Shown: one piece after another, positions 32,121 to 43,095 of the stretch
Numbering within the stretch: the stretch's first letter is position 1
Layout: each line of letters opens with the position of its first letter
DNA from: Nemertoderma westbladi
Lineage: Eukaryota; Xenacoelomorpha; Nemertodermatida; Nemertodermatidae
Assembly: GCA_032718475.1 (NCBI GenBank)
Contig: JAUCBJ010001501.1
Coordinates: 1 to 64,000 of the forward strand
Direction of reading: 5' to 3'
DNA: 64,000 nucleotides
Notes under the pieces: model-generated
What the model was told of the DNA's origin: nothing
What the model saw: the letters and a program-made list of their open reading frames with translations, nothing else
Database searches by the model: none
Position numbers and translations under genes: made by a program

Positions 32121-33070
32121 AATTGTTTTTCAATACAGGTTTTATGTGGCGCAAAATCCATTGGAAAATATTTAAAATTGATCTAAGTACCGTATTATTA
32201 ATGTCTTTTTTAGTCTTCTATGTAGGCAAAAAATGAAAAAAACATGTAACCAGCACTTTTCGGTTTGATCACAAAATTTTAATTCACTTATATACGATGC
32301 CATGAAATCAGGTAATCCAATAATGGAACACATTTCTAATTTAAGAGATCATTGCTACATGTATTTTCAGCGTTATATGGCAAATGTTGGTGCTAGCACC
32401 AAATTTCGTACCCATCACCAAAAAGTACATGTTTGAGAAGTCCAGTGCTATTTTTATTGATTCCATCAGATCCAGGACCCTCATAAACCCGTATAACGCA
32501 AGAAACAAGATGATACTATCTATTGATCAATTTGCTTATTTTCAAAAATTTGGTGCTGGAACAAAAATTTTTCACCAACCTGCGAAAAATACAAGTTTGA
32601 AAACTCTTATGAAATTTTTACTTATTCCATTGTATTCCGAAAACTTACAAACCGTATAACGCAGGAAACAAGGTGACACAATCTATTGATACATTTAATG
32701 GTTTTAAAAATTTGGTGCTAGCACCAAATTTTGCTCCCACTTCCGAAAAAATAATACAATTTTGAGATATCTAATTAGATACTTATTTATTCCATTGAAT
32801 TCAGAACCGCCACAAACCTCTAAAACGCGGGAAATAAGTTGTCACAAGTAATTGTACTTTTGAATAGATTTTCAAAATTTCGTGCTGGCACCAAATTTTG
32901 CAAACAGCACCGAAAAATACAAGTTTGATACGCAATGTGCAACTCGTATATATTCCATCGAAACCAGAACAACAAATAATCCAAATTTCGGTACAGGTAC
33001 AAAGAATCAATTTACAAAATTGACATATTTCAAAATTTGGTTCTGGTGCCAAAATTTGTGTTAGCGCTTT
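32121..33070 (-). repeat. Palindrome-cored repeat family, inverted copy 3
   Basis: Reverse-complement match to 13479-14058 plus further units. Cores lie at about 32387, 32549, 32709 and 32879. The one at 32709 contains the perfect 24-bp palindrome formed by AAATTTGGTGCT and its complement. Spacing is about 161-169 bp. It retains the family tail at 32121-32300. Confidence 0.85.
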
Positions 33071-33529
33071 TAGTAAAATATGTTCCTTCCATCTCAATTT
33101 CATATATTTTGACTCTTTTGCAACTACGCAGAGATTCCATGCACTGTGGGCCCTTAATTACTGGTCTGATACAATGAACGGAGTTGCGCTAGTGTACCTG
33201 TCACCGAGGACCGCTCACTGTATTGATTAGTTCCCCTTTGTTTCCTTCTTATGTATTGATTTGCTCTATAACTTATTTAGTTCGATATGGTATTTGATTA
33301 TCTATTGTATTTAACTGAGATATGATACCGGGAGAGTGTGGCAACACAGTATAACAAGCGACTAATTAATTCTGTAAGGACTCAAGTCTGGTGTTTGTGT
33401 TTCCCTTTAGGGGAAACGTATTGTGACTTGTCTTTATGTCTAATTATATTGATATTTGTAAGCGGATTCATTTCCCTACATTACCCACCCAAAATGGGAC
33501 CAGTGGCATTTTACCAATATAGTTGGCGA

Positions 33530-34073
33530 TGCGAGATTACCAATAAATAATCTCGCCTCATATCCAACTCGGGGGGGGGGGGGGGGGGCGATACACGCCC
33601 TAAGCCACAGAGAGAGGTGAGAGGTCAAACCACCTCAGAGGGACAACCCAGCTAGCGAGGCTACCACCAGGGAAGTGACAATTAGTATATAAGCCAATAG
33701 CGGGCAGGGAAGCACGTGGGGAAGGATAGGAGGGCATCCATTAGGTACCAAAGGCCACAGTAGTGTAGAGCTGAAACCAATATGTATCAATCATATAGTT
33801 ACACGATTACTGATTTACCGGTCAGTTGATTATCACACAGTTGCGGACCGTCATTTCATATGTGCTGCTGTCGTCATTTATGCTATACTGATTATTGTTA
33901 CTATACCTGTATACATCTGACTGTGCTATTATTTCTGAGATCATTAATACTGAGAAACAAACTCTATTATTTTCCCCAACGGCCTTCGGCCAAAGATATT
34001 AGCCCAGCAGCCCAGCAGCCAAGTGATGCATACAACCTTACCCGGTCGGGATCTCAGACTCGATCCTGTCACA
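33530..34073. repeat. LTR-like unit B
   Basis: Homologous to the reverse complement of 40221-40717. It carries a hairpin near one end (GCGAGATTA...TAATCTCGC, 33539-33565), an 18-nt poly-G (33571-33588), the conserved AGGTCAAACCACCTC and a terminus ending GTCACA. The 5' TGTTGG-like start is imperfect here. It could be a solo LTR. Homology to unit A continues past the hairpin end for about 70 bp, so the boundary is uncertain. Confidence 0.5.
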
Positions 34074-35302
34074 ATATTTCTACCGTAATCAATTTATGAC
34101 AACTCTCAATCGTGATAAAATTAATAATAAGGGCTTTGCTTATAATAATGATCTGAGATATCGCCATATATTAATTATTTAGTAAATCAGAGGTATGACA
34201 ACACACGGATCTAATAAAATTGTCCAGATTATCACTAATACTTAATTGTAGAGACCCACCTTATTATGGCACGTGTAAAACTTTCTTGATTTCGTAATAT
34301 CGGCGATATATTAAACAAACAAAGAGAGTAAATTGAGTTTAACGACAGAATATCAATTAATAATATTATAATGTCACCAAGACACAGACATTAACGACAA
34401 AAGTTAAAGACAAATCAGGTTCACTCAAGGTAATAATATGAGCCAATAAGACGTCACGAATCTCATTGAGGCATCCTATTGATTTGAATATGGGTATAAT
34501 GGCACTAGATGGCGTAAAAACCCTTACTAGAAAATAATTCAATAATTAATATTATACTGCAACTGGTTTTTTATCAATAAAAATGTAGTTTTGGACCAAA
34601 ATTGGTAAAATAAGTAATTTAAAGGCAGAATTTATGAATGCAGCAACGCCGCGTCCATTCATTTAGCTACCAGGGTGTTAAAATTAAAGCAAAGGCTCAA
34701 ATTCGTACATAAAAGAAGGTATAGTAAGTAAATAATTCAGTTATCAACATCAAACTAGAATTATATAGGGCATATGTAACCAACATATAAAAAATGTCTC
34801 AACTTGTGAACAAAATAATCAGAAAGATCAATGAATCTCCATTACTTCTAAATAAGCGAACTATAGTGCTAGAATCATTTAAAGCATGTATTAAAGGTTT
34901 CAGTTTGTGAACAAAATAAGCTAAATGGATTATTGGGGACACCGTTTACTTAGTTTACATATAATATAAAGTAAAGATATGAGTCATATAAAGTAAAATA
35001 GGGCTAATATAAAGTAGCCAGAAAAATTAATGTTTATTTTCGGGACCTTTTCTTCTTGGAGGGTCGCTTACGACGCTTCATTGGTGGTGAACTGGTGTTT
35101 TGCGACAAAGACGGGGATCCTCGCGCCTGCAGCCCCTCAGCGGTGGAAGGATGAATTTCCAGAGAGTCTGGAGGGGGCGCGAATGTATGCACGGTTGGTC
35201 TACCAGTGTTCCCGGTTGGTAACAGTTAACAGTTAACAGTTGATAACTGTAGTTGCTGCCGGAACGGAATGATGTAATAACTTCACACTCTTTCGAAGTA
35301 CT
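34022..35302. repeat. 1.3-kb direct repeat, left copy
   Basis: Nearly identical to 37091-38468, apart from a replaced block of about 100 bp (34395-34450 against 37465-37610) and small indels. It starts inside the end of LTR-like unit B and ends where the 278-codon ORF's tail begins, so the pair bounds a 1.8-kb interior. Confidence 0.9.
35034..35215 (-). pseudogene. Basic C-terminal tail, left copy (frameshifted)
   Basis: On the minus strand this reads FAPPPDSLEIHPSTAEGLQ and ends SPPMKRRKRPSKKKRSRK before TAA. The same peptide is encoded at 38202-38400 with conservative changes. Here a 4-bp deletion relative to the right copy breaks the frame upstream. It may be the last part of the protein at 35331-36167, joined by splicing or by lost frames, or an independent small protein. 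The Lys/Arg cluster would suit nuclear entry or nucleic-acid binding. Confidence 0.4.
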
Positions 35303-35330
35303 TTGGCTGGTGAAGATCTAGAGGAAGGGG

Positions 35331-36167
35331 TTAATGTGGATTGTGCCGCTTTGTTAAGGATGGCTGCAGTGACCAGTCCTTTAAGGGTTTGTGATGAAGT
35401 TGTAACAACACCTCCTTATCTGAAACATACCTTAGCGGCTTGAGTGTCTCTTCTGCAAGATGCGCGGTGTGATGGAGGTACACAACTCGATCCGAAGTTT
35501 GTAACAACTCAGGATTGGCGGCGACAAACTCGTAACCAAGATTGGAGTCTTTTTGAATAAATTTGATAAGGTTGTAAGTCGTGACATCACCGGGGCTCGT
35601 ACGGCGAAGGAATGTGTGCACGTATTGAATATTGGTGAGTTCTGAGACGGTTAATAGTAATTGGTAATCAGGAAGGTGGGATCGTTGCGCTTCAATAGCA
35701 AAGTCGTAGGGATTGAAGGCAAAGACTCCGCAATATGAGCGGGTTGAATCATAACGCAGGCGCATGAATTGGTGTAAATCAGCGGAATGTTCCCACAATT
35801 TAATATACTTTAGGAGGGATGTTTCATTGTCCCGTTGTGTCAAGTCAAAGGGGCAGGAGCCCGGATAATGTCCCTTTAGTAGACATTTATCACACTGTTC
35901 CGAGAATTGCTGACAGTTGAAGAATGTGTCGGTATTTTTGAGAATGAACTCACGATATTGTTGTTCAATGTTGCGTTGTTCGGGGTTCATTGGCAGTTCG
36001 ATGTAGTTTCCCGAAGGATTCATACGCAGTTCCATGCTTTGAGCGAGCTCGGTGGATTCGCCGGTGCAGTCAGCCGTCATCGTATCCATCATCTCCGCGT
36101 GTTGTTTCCGAGAACGTCGCTTGGTGGAGGGGAGTGTCTTCATAGACATTGCGAGTTTGAGTAGCAT
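35331..36167 (-). CDS. Unknown 278-aa protein with zinc-knuckle-like motif
   Basis: An uninterrupted minus-strand frame from an ATG at 36167. I do not recognise the family. The N-terminus is basic (STKRRSRKQH, residues about 14-23). A CCHC-like knuckle, CDKCLLKGHYPGSC (C-x2-C-x4-H-x4-C, about residues 92-105), is followed by a 170-residue region rich in Leu, His and aromatic residues without repeats. A knuckle plus a basic N-terminus is typical of retroelement gag proteins, so a gag-like origin is reasonable but unproven. No RT, protease or integrase lies nearby. Direct repeats of 1.3 kb stand on both sides, and a basic tail encoded in those repeats lies downstream in the same direction. The region 36168-37090 upstream shows no gene. 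Plus-strand frames here are shadows. Confidence 0.5.
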   Translation of the reverse strand: MLLKLAMSMKTLPSTKRRSRKQHAEMMDTMTADCTGESTELAQSMELRMNPSGNYIELPMNPEQRNIEQQYREFILKNTDTFFNCQQFSEQCDKCLLKGHYPGSCPFDLTQRDNETSLLKYIKLWEHSADLHQFMRLRYDSTRSYCGVFAFNPYDFAIEAQRSHLPDYQLLLTVSELTNIQYVHTFLRRTSPGDVTTYNLIKFIQKDSNLGYEFVAANPELLQTSDRVVYLHHTAHLAEETLKPLRYVSDKEVLLQLHHKPLKDWSLQPSLTKRHNPH

Positions 36168-37090
36168 AGTGTGTGGAGGGGTAGGCGAGCGTCACCTCCC
36201 CAAAGGCACTGAGACACACCGCGACGCAGTCCCTGGTCAATCCCTTATGGCGAGAATCGAGTTTGCAACTACCAGCAGTACCGAAATATCGTGGCTATAT
36301 GCTAAACTTTCTTCAAGCCAGGGAGACAGGGGACTGACCCAGAGCCATCACTGATCTACTACGACTATAGTATCTGTGAAGGGTTGGACAATTGCGTGTA
36401 CCTTAAATGTCACACTATTTGTTGGTATTTCACACTATTTAGCTTAATTTAGTGCTTATTTGTGCACTTTTGTTCAACATTCGGTCAAAATACGGTTCAA
36501 AAACGCTTAACTTAAAACATTTACCAGAATGTCACTGTTTTGTGTTTCCATGATAACAATATTACCTTTCCCATACAAGCTGAGTTAAGCGATTGCATTC
36601 ACAGTTGTACGAGTTCTATCTATGTTTCCTGGGAAACACGTTGTTTCGTTGTTATTTAATTATTCCGTTACATGTTGGTAAATAGAGATTAGAATGCTCA
36701 CCTCTCACACTTATTTCACATTAGTAACTACTGTAATAGTTATTTGGGCATTTATGGCGGATATTAAATTTAGTTGTGGTTATTAATTATTAATTTGTGT
36801 TTAATAGAATTTCGAATTTTTTTTTTGAAAATTGCATATTTCTATGCCTGTAACGTCGCACAAATCCGCTTCCACGATTGAGTATTGTCATTAGTAATTA
36901 GTCACTTATTTTGAATTATTTAAGTTTTAAATCAAATAATTTACTGTTAAATTAAATTGTTGCATATGTTGCGATCATATACAACGTACAATTAACAAAA
37001 GTAGGTTTTAAGTAGGTGCGCACCATAGTCTAATACTAATACCTACACTGTTACAAATGGCTAATAAACAATTGACGCATACAACCTTAA

Positions 37091-38468
37091 AAGTGACGCA
37101 TACAACCTTACCCGGTCGGGATCTCAGACTCGATCCCATCATAATATTTCTACCGTAATCAATTTATGACAACTCTCAATCGTGATAAAATAAGGGCTTT
37201 GCTTATAATAATGATCTGATATATCGCCATATATTAATTATTTAGTAAATCAGAGGTATGACAACACACGGATCTAATAAAATTGTCCAGATTATCACTA
37301 ATACTTAATTGTAGAGACCCACCTTATTATGGCACTTGTAAAACTTTCTTGATTTCGTAATATCGGCGATATATTAAACAAGCAAAGAGAGTAAATTGAG
37401 TTTAACGACAGAATATCAATTAATAATATTATAATGTCACCAAGACACGGACATTAACGACAAAGGTTAAAGACAAAAGGCATGAAATAAACACCGGTCA
37501 TCAGTAATCTGACCAGTATCTAAAAGGCCTGCATTGGGAGGTAACTCCTCTGCAGAATGTTAATGATCTGAGTGGATAAAAGATAAACTAACAAGGATTA
37601 TATATTATAAGACGTCACGCATCTCATTGAGGCATCCTATTGATTCGAATATGGGTATAATGGCACTAGATGGCGTAAAAACCCTTACTAGAAAGTAATT
37701 CAATAGGAATAATTAATATTATACCGCAACTGGTTTTTTATCAATAAAAATGTAGTTTTGGACCAAAATTGGTAAAATAAGTAATATAAAGGCAGAATTT
37801 ATGAATGCAGCAAAGCCGCTTCCATTCATTTAGCTACCAGGGTGTTAAAATTAAAGCAAAGGCTCAAATTCGTTCATAAAAGAAGGTATAGTAAATAAAT
37901 AATTCAGTTATCAACATCAAACTAGAATTATATAGGGCATATGTAACCAACATATAAAAAATGTCTCAACTCGTGAACAAAATAATCAGAAAGATCAATG
38001 AATGTCCATTACTTCTAAATAAGCGAACTATAGTGCTAGAAAGCATTTAAAGCATGTATAAAAGGATTCAGTTTGTGAACAAAATAAGCTAAATGGATTA
38101 TTGGGGACACCGTTTACTTACTTTACATATAATATAAAGTAAAGATATGAGTCATATAAAGTAAAATAGGGCTAATATAAAGTAGCCAAAAAAATTAATG
38201 TTTATTTTCGGGACCTTTTCTTCTTGGAGGGTCGCTTACGACGCTTCATTGGTGGTGAACCGGTGTTTTGTGACGAAGACGGGGATCCTCGCACCTGCAG
38301 ACCCTCAGTGGCGGAAGGATGAATTTCCAGAGAGTCCGGAGGGGGCGCGAATGTACGCACGGTTGGTCCACCAGTGGATGTTCTCGGTTGGTAACAGTTA
38401 ACAGTTGATAACTGTAGTTACTGCCGGAACGGAATGACGTAATAACTTCACACTCTTTCGAAGTACTT
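37091..38468. repeat. 1.3-kb direct repeat, right copy
   Basis: Second copy of 34022-35302 in the same orientation. It begins GTGACGCATACAACC, with a preceding short duplicate GACGCATACAACC at 37072. It ends at TTTCGAAGTACTTT, after which a TACTTTTTGTACTT simple repeat and an RTE-B fragment follow instead of the 278-codon ORF. Confidence 0.9.
38202..38400 (-). pseudogene. Basic C-terminal tail, right copy (open frame)
   Basis: Open minus-strand frame of about 65 codons (VNCYQPRTSTGGPTVRTF, then LEIHPSATEGLQVRGS, ending KRRKRPSKKKRSRK and TAA). The open frame and the many silent or conservative differences from the left copy hint at past coding constraint. There is no own ATG except an internal one near the tail, so it is a fragment. 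Confidence 0.4.
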
Positions 38469-38504
38469 TTTTTGTACTTAGTACTTTTTGTACTTTTAGT
38501 ACTT

Positions 38505-38615
38505 ATTTTGCCGAGTCAGCTCTCGGGGCAAATACCACACCCTGGTTTGCCATTCTACAGGGTGGGTGTCGCAATGGAGTCAGAATGAGGCCCATCACCC
38601 ATTGCATGACTCCAT
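38505..38615 (-). mobile_element. Fragment of RTE-B 5' region
   Basis: The reverse complement contains GATGGGCCTCATTCTGACTC and GAGAGCTGACTCGGCAAAA, matching 11692-11745 of RTE-B with an extra block of about 30 bp. It is a short piece of a related element's 5' untranslated region, abutting the end of the 1.3-kb repeat. Confidence 0.65.
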
Positions 38616-39719
38616 CAAGTTCGGAAATAATGTTGGAAAGTTTTAATCCATTAATTAAGTTACATTACCTTTGCCACCCGAGGCAACCGGAGTTTGGTGC
38701 GGCGTAATAATTTGAGAATAATCAGATAAATCTGATAATCAGAGAATGGCCCTACAGAATGCGCCGTGGTTTTTAAGTTATGCTCACTTCGGTTTTTGCT
38801 ACTGCGAGACTCCATTAACCCGAACTTATATCTCACGAACAGAGTTAAAATGACCCAGATTCGCCCTATCCTGGTCTCTTCTACTACTATTGCATCACAG
38901 AAACCCTATTAGGCCACATTTCTGGATTCAATGCCTTATCCCTATCATGGCGACAAATGCTAACTTTAAAACTTGACAAACAACACTCATTATACAGTAC
39001 AACCTCAATAACGTTGAAATGTGCTACTTTTCACACAATGTGCCTGTTTTTGGCACATATGTAAAGTACCGTGACATAGTTAGTACCAATCAATATAAGA
39101 TTTTTAGGATTAATAACTATTTACATCAATGTGTGACAAGTTTTTTTTGTGTCAAGGCACTTTTCAGCGTTATGACCCCAGTGTATTTATGTACCAAGCG
39201 GGGGCAGTAAGGGGGGTTCACATAAATATACAAGGGTCTTATACGCTGAATAGGGCCGTTTTCACACAATGATATACGTAATTTTGTTACATTATGACAT
39301 TTAACTCTGCCAATTAAGTAAAATCTAACTCAACATGTGGTACACTAGTAGTCTGGAAGAAGTTTTGAAATTTTCCAAATCTAATTTACTTGCGGTTACA
39401 GTCATTGCGGTAAAAAAACTTTATTGATCTAAGTTATTTTAGTTTGTATTTTGTACTCTCTTTAGACCAGCCCTTATGGCAGAGTGGCCTATAGGATGAA
39501 ACGATGCAAAATCACGAACTTAGTAACAAAAACTTCTAAAACACGTCTTGAGTATTCTCCATACATTATAGCCATTGTGCGATTGTGGGGGCCAAGCGTA
39601 AGATTATTTACCGTTCAGTTAATACAGTATTCCAAAACATTACGTAGTCGGTATACCTTGTGCACATCATCCTTTCAATTTGTTTACTAGCTATTTTTAA
39701 GCAATATTTTTTTACCTCA
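38616..39719. other. No gene seen
   Basis: AT-rich sequence. Short open frames at 39019-39210 and 39484-39690 have no recognisable motif and ordinary AT-rich composition, and I do not support them as genes. Confidence 0.45.
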
Positions 39720-39723
39720 TTAA

Positions 39724-40094
39724 GGCCTGTTTACACGTGGCAACTTTTAGAGCAACTTTCTCGGCAACTTGTAGAGCAACCCAGGTTGCTGATCAAGTTG
39801 CTCCGTGTAAACACGTAAAAAAGTTGCCGTAAAAGTTGTTCAACTTTTACGGGAACTTGAAGGAAATTGCGTTGGCGAAGTAAAGCGAGATAATCAAATT
39901 AAATTATCAAAAACTAGCTAGTAGATAAAATGACCCACTATTTTACAGTCAAACTAGCCAAGTTGCTCTAAAAGTTGCTGGCCAAGTTGCTGGTAATGTT
40001 GCCACGTGTAAACAACAACTAATTTAAGTTGTTCCAAAAAAAGTTGCTAGTTGCCGAGAAAGTTGCTCTAAAAGTTGCCACGTGTAAACAGGCC
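39724..40094. mobile_element. 371-bp MITE flanked by TTAA
   Basis: Perfect 46-bp terminal inverted repeats (39724-39769 and 40049-40094) begin GGCCTGTTTACACGTGGCAA. TTAA lies on both sides (39720-39723 and 40095-40098). Subterminal GTTGCTC and CGTGTAAAC copies occur internally. There is no coding capacity. The perfect repeats suggest a recent insertion. The palindromic context means a TA or longer target site cannot be excluded. Confidence 0.88.
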
Positions 40095-40220
40095 TTAAGT
40101 CTCATTTATTTATTACATATTTAATAAAAACTTTACAAAATTCAGATAATGTTAAATAATACCCACCACCAGCTGACGTTACTAAGCAACAAAAATAAGA
40201 GGGGAATTTAAAATAAAAAG

Positions 40221-40717
40221 TGTGACGGGATCAGGGATCCCGACCGGGTTAATGCTCGTACGCGTTGCCGTAGGCTGATATCAGGTAACTTGGCCAAGGC
40301 CGTAGGAGAAAAATGTTTGAGCTTGATGTTCCTTGCGTTCCAATATAAATGTGTAATAATTGCACGGCACTTAGTGACGACGGTAAGACAATGTTGCCGG
40401 TCTGCACTGAAACTGATAACTGGGTAACTGAATGACAAACCGGTATGTAGGAGATAATATATGATTACTTCACTCCTACGCTACCTTGGCCTGCTACCTA
40501 GTGGATGCTCTCATTTGCCCTTATTGGCTAACAACCTACTTCACACCCTTCCACTCTCTGGGAGTGTTTCCCCTCTGTTGCTAGCCCCTGCTAGCTGTGT
40601 CCTCTCCGAGGTGGTTTGACCTCTAACCTTCCTTTATGTGTGGCTTCGGGGTTTGTACTGTCCCCCGATGTTGGTTGTGATACGAGATTAATTATTGCTA
40701 ATCTCGTATCTCCAACA
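40221..40717. repeat. LTR-like unit A
   Basis: Starts TGTGACGGGATC and ends TCTCCAACA, so TG...CA termini are present. A hairpin (TACGAGATTA...TAATCTCGTA, 40681-40710) lies at one end. It is homologous to unit B in the opposite direction. A minus-strand RT fragment lies just beyond the hairpin end, but whether the two belong together is unclear. Confidence 0.5.
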
Positions 40718-40921
40718 TATTGCTGAAAATGACACTATCCCATTTGATGAGGGTAATGAGGCGGAATTGAATCCGCTTACAAAAAGTGTACAATGCCCAG
40801 CTCCAACACAGAAACTGTCTATGGTGTATGGAGCATACTACTATACTACCCCATCCTGCGGAACTGCACCAACACCCCCGGGTCTGAATCTGCATTGCCA
40901 ACCAGAACGACGATTCGGAGA

Positions 40922-41335
40922 CTACAACCTGCACCGGTCGCCTAGCATTGAACGGTTACCGCGCAAACACATTAAGGACGAGCGGAGGTGGGAGAAACTG
41001 ATTCGCCGACGTACCCATGAGACGCACTCCTGATAGGGAACCGGCCGTTTGTCGGACAACTTCACCGCCAGTCGTTTGACAAACTGGTGGGCAGCTGGTG
41101 CTATTCCGCCGAAAGTTGAGAAGATTAAGGCAGTTGAGTGTTCCACCTCACGTAATATCTCCTCGCATTTCCGGCACTCCTCGCCTCGTGCTGGAGATGA
41201 GAGGCGACATCCCTTCGTTGGTGTCCGCCATCTGGTTGGACACCAACACATCGATGACCATCTTCTGGAAGCGGTTGCCTCAGAATCCGCTCACCGCCAC
41301 ATCGAGTCGCGCCAGCTGGTCTGTCAAGGTGGACC
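40922..41335 (-). pseudogene. C-terminal fragment of an atypical reverse transcriptase family
   Basis: On the minus strand, from about 41335: ARLDVAVSGF, a stop, then MVIDVLVSN. After a frame change, REVEHSTALIFSTFGG, VKRLAVKLSDKR and RRRISFSHLRSSLMCLRGNRS follow before the end at 40922. This is the same domain order as the degenerate tail of the 49110-52070 pseudogene (DI...FDIAV, VRVEEDVICTTC, LAESLVARH, LQFALLEGW). I recall this tail from RT proteins carrying RPIGIGEVL and TQGDPLAM motifs in cnidarians and other invertebrates. The LD.....D(V/I).V spacing could be a PD-(D/E)XK-like nuclease core. The RT itself is missing here. Confidence 0.7.
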
Positions 41336-41833
41336 GAAGTGTTGGTCTAGGCAATATTTTGCATTTAATAATGTTCATGAACATCATGCGGCCAAATATA
41401 TATTGTATTTTTATGGTAGCTAGTATTTTTGAACTAGCTGGTGTATAAAAAAATTAAAAAAAATTAGATTTTTCTTGTTGAACCACTGTTCCAGAAACAC
41501 ATCTTTATTTAGCATTACCGGTAGGAGAAAATTTATTTTTCATGGTAGCTACTTTGTAAATAATTGTTTTTTTCTCAATATTAGTTTTATTATTATCGTG
41601 TCTGTTGCAAATATATTACAGAATTCGAGAATACTTGGGCCATTACACATCCTAACATTTGAGGATATTTCGTCAATTTTTCGTCAAATGTCAATGTCTA
41701 TCAGTAGGCGATCTTCTCCACTTTTTGATAGTTTTCAATTTAGTACCCGAAGTAACGGGATTTAATCTATCACTATCACATGATCTCAATTATTCTCACG
41801 CTTATATTCGGACAAAAACCGGTTTCAAAAAAC

Positions 41834-43095
41834 TTCTAGAACTAGAAAAAGTATTTATTATATTTAGAATAAGTACTATATGTTCAAGAAGTGCTTTGGT
41901 GCTATATTTCGGGGAATTTTGGGTTCCGCCCGTGCCAGCCTTTGTCTGTATTTTTTCAACATATTTTCATGCTAAATTTTGCCTGTATTTTTATATTTAT
42001 AAGAGTTCTAGAACCTAAGTGTTCTGAAACTGATAATAAATGTTCTAGAACATTTTAATTATCAATTTTCTAGAAAAAAATGTTCTAGAATATTTATTCT
42101 TAAAAATAAAGATTATTAATAAAATGTTTAATCGGTGATGCCAAAAGCGAAATAAATGCGGTTAACGTGTAGCAAGAAGAATGCAGCAACTGTGAATGAG
42201 TGGAGAAAGCATGCGATGGACATAAAAGTGAGTTGAACAAAATTAAACGTAAACTTAGAAAATATATAACAAAAATATACAATGCCAGTTCCAGTTGACA
42301 CAAGTTGCAACGAATAAATACTCATATAAATTCGTGTCCAAAGTAATCGGATATCTCTGGTGACATCAGATGCGCAAGGAATAAACTATAATTATTGTCT
42401 GTTCGAGAACGGTATAATACCTGGAGCAAATTAATCTGTATAACTACTGAGGCGTAGGCCGAAGTAGTTATACATGATTTATTTGCTGAAGGATTGATTT
42501 TCTGAAGGGCTGAAGGATTGATTTTCTGAAGGGCTGAAGGATTGATTTTCTGAAGGGCTGAAGGATTGATTTGCTAATATACATATTATTATATATATTA
42601 TATAGAACATTATATATTTTTTTTATTTATGTTCTAGAATAGTGTATAACAATTATATTTTGTTCTAGAACTCTACAATGTTGCCATGGTAACAATGATT
42701 TATGTTATAAAAATGTAGTGCTATTCGGAACTGTTACCAAAAATAAAAAAATTAAAATCTAAAAAATATATTCAGTACATTGATTTTTGATTAGCGGTAG
42801 CTAATGTTCTGAAAAATAAAATAAAATAAAAATGTTCCGAAAATATTGTGTTCTAGAACACAATATTTTTTTTGAAAAATGTTGTGAGGAAGTCAACGAT
42901 GGTAATTTAGGTCTAAATTAATCATAATATACGGCGATATATTTCATAAAAATTTTTTTAGAAAATGCGACTGCATACAGAACTGTTCCCTTTGTTTTAA
43001 TAGATAATTTGGGAACAGTTCCGTATTCCTCCCCATTTTGTATTTTTTTACTAGCTATTTTTTAGCAGATTTAGACATGTATAAATGTTCTAGAA
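41834..43095. promoter_or_regulatory. Cluster of nine TTCTAGAA palindromes (heat-shock-element-like)
   Basis: TTCTAGAA occurs at 41834, 42006, 42043, 42068, 42083, 42632, 42663, 42851 and 43088, mostly as GTTCTAGAAC. The sequence fits the nTTCnnGAAn dimer that heat-shock factor binds. No gene start is visible nearby. Related ATTTATTTTTATGGTAGCTA blocks (near 41410, 41530, 43125) suggest the palindromes are part of a decayed repeat. An RFX-like GTTGCCATGGTAAC lies at 42680-42693. Confidence 0.45.
42487..42576 (+). repeat. 24-bp minisatellite, about 4 copies
   Basis: GATTGATTTTCTGAAGGGCT plus GAAG repeats in tandem with little variation. It is AT-rich on both sides. Confidence 0.9.

Noticed and set aside
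40695-41033. 112-codon plus-strand frame after LTR-like unit A as a gag start
   Set aside because: The opposite strand of 40922-41033 encodes a recognisable RT tail, so the plus-strand frame is largely a shadow.
41049-41448. Plus-strand frames of 116-124 codons
   Set aside because: They are complementary to the minus-strand atypical RT fragment and have no motif of their own.
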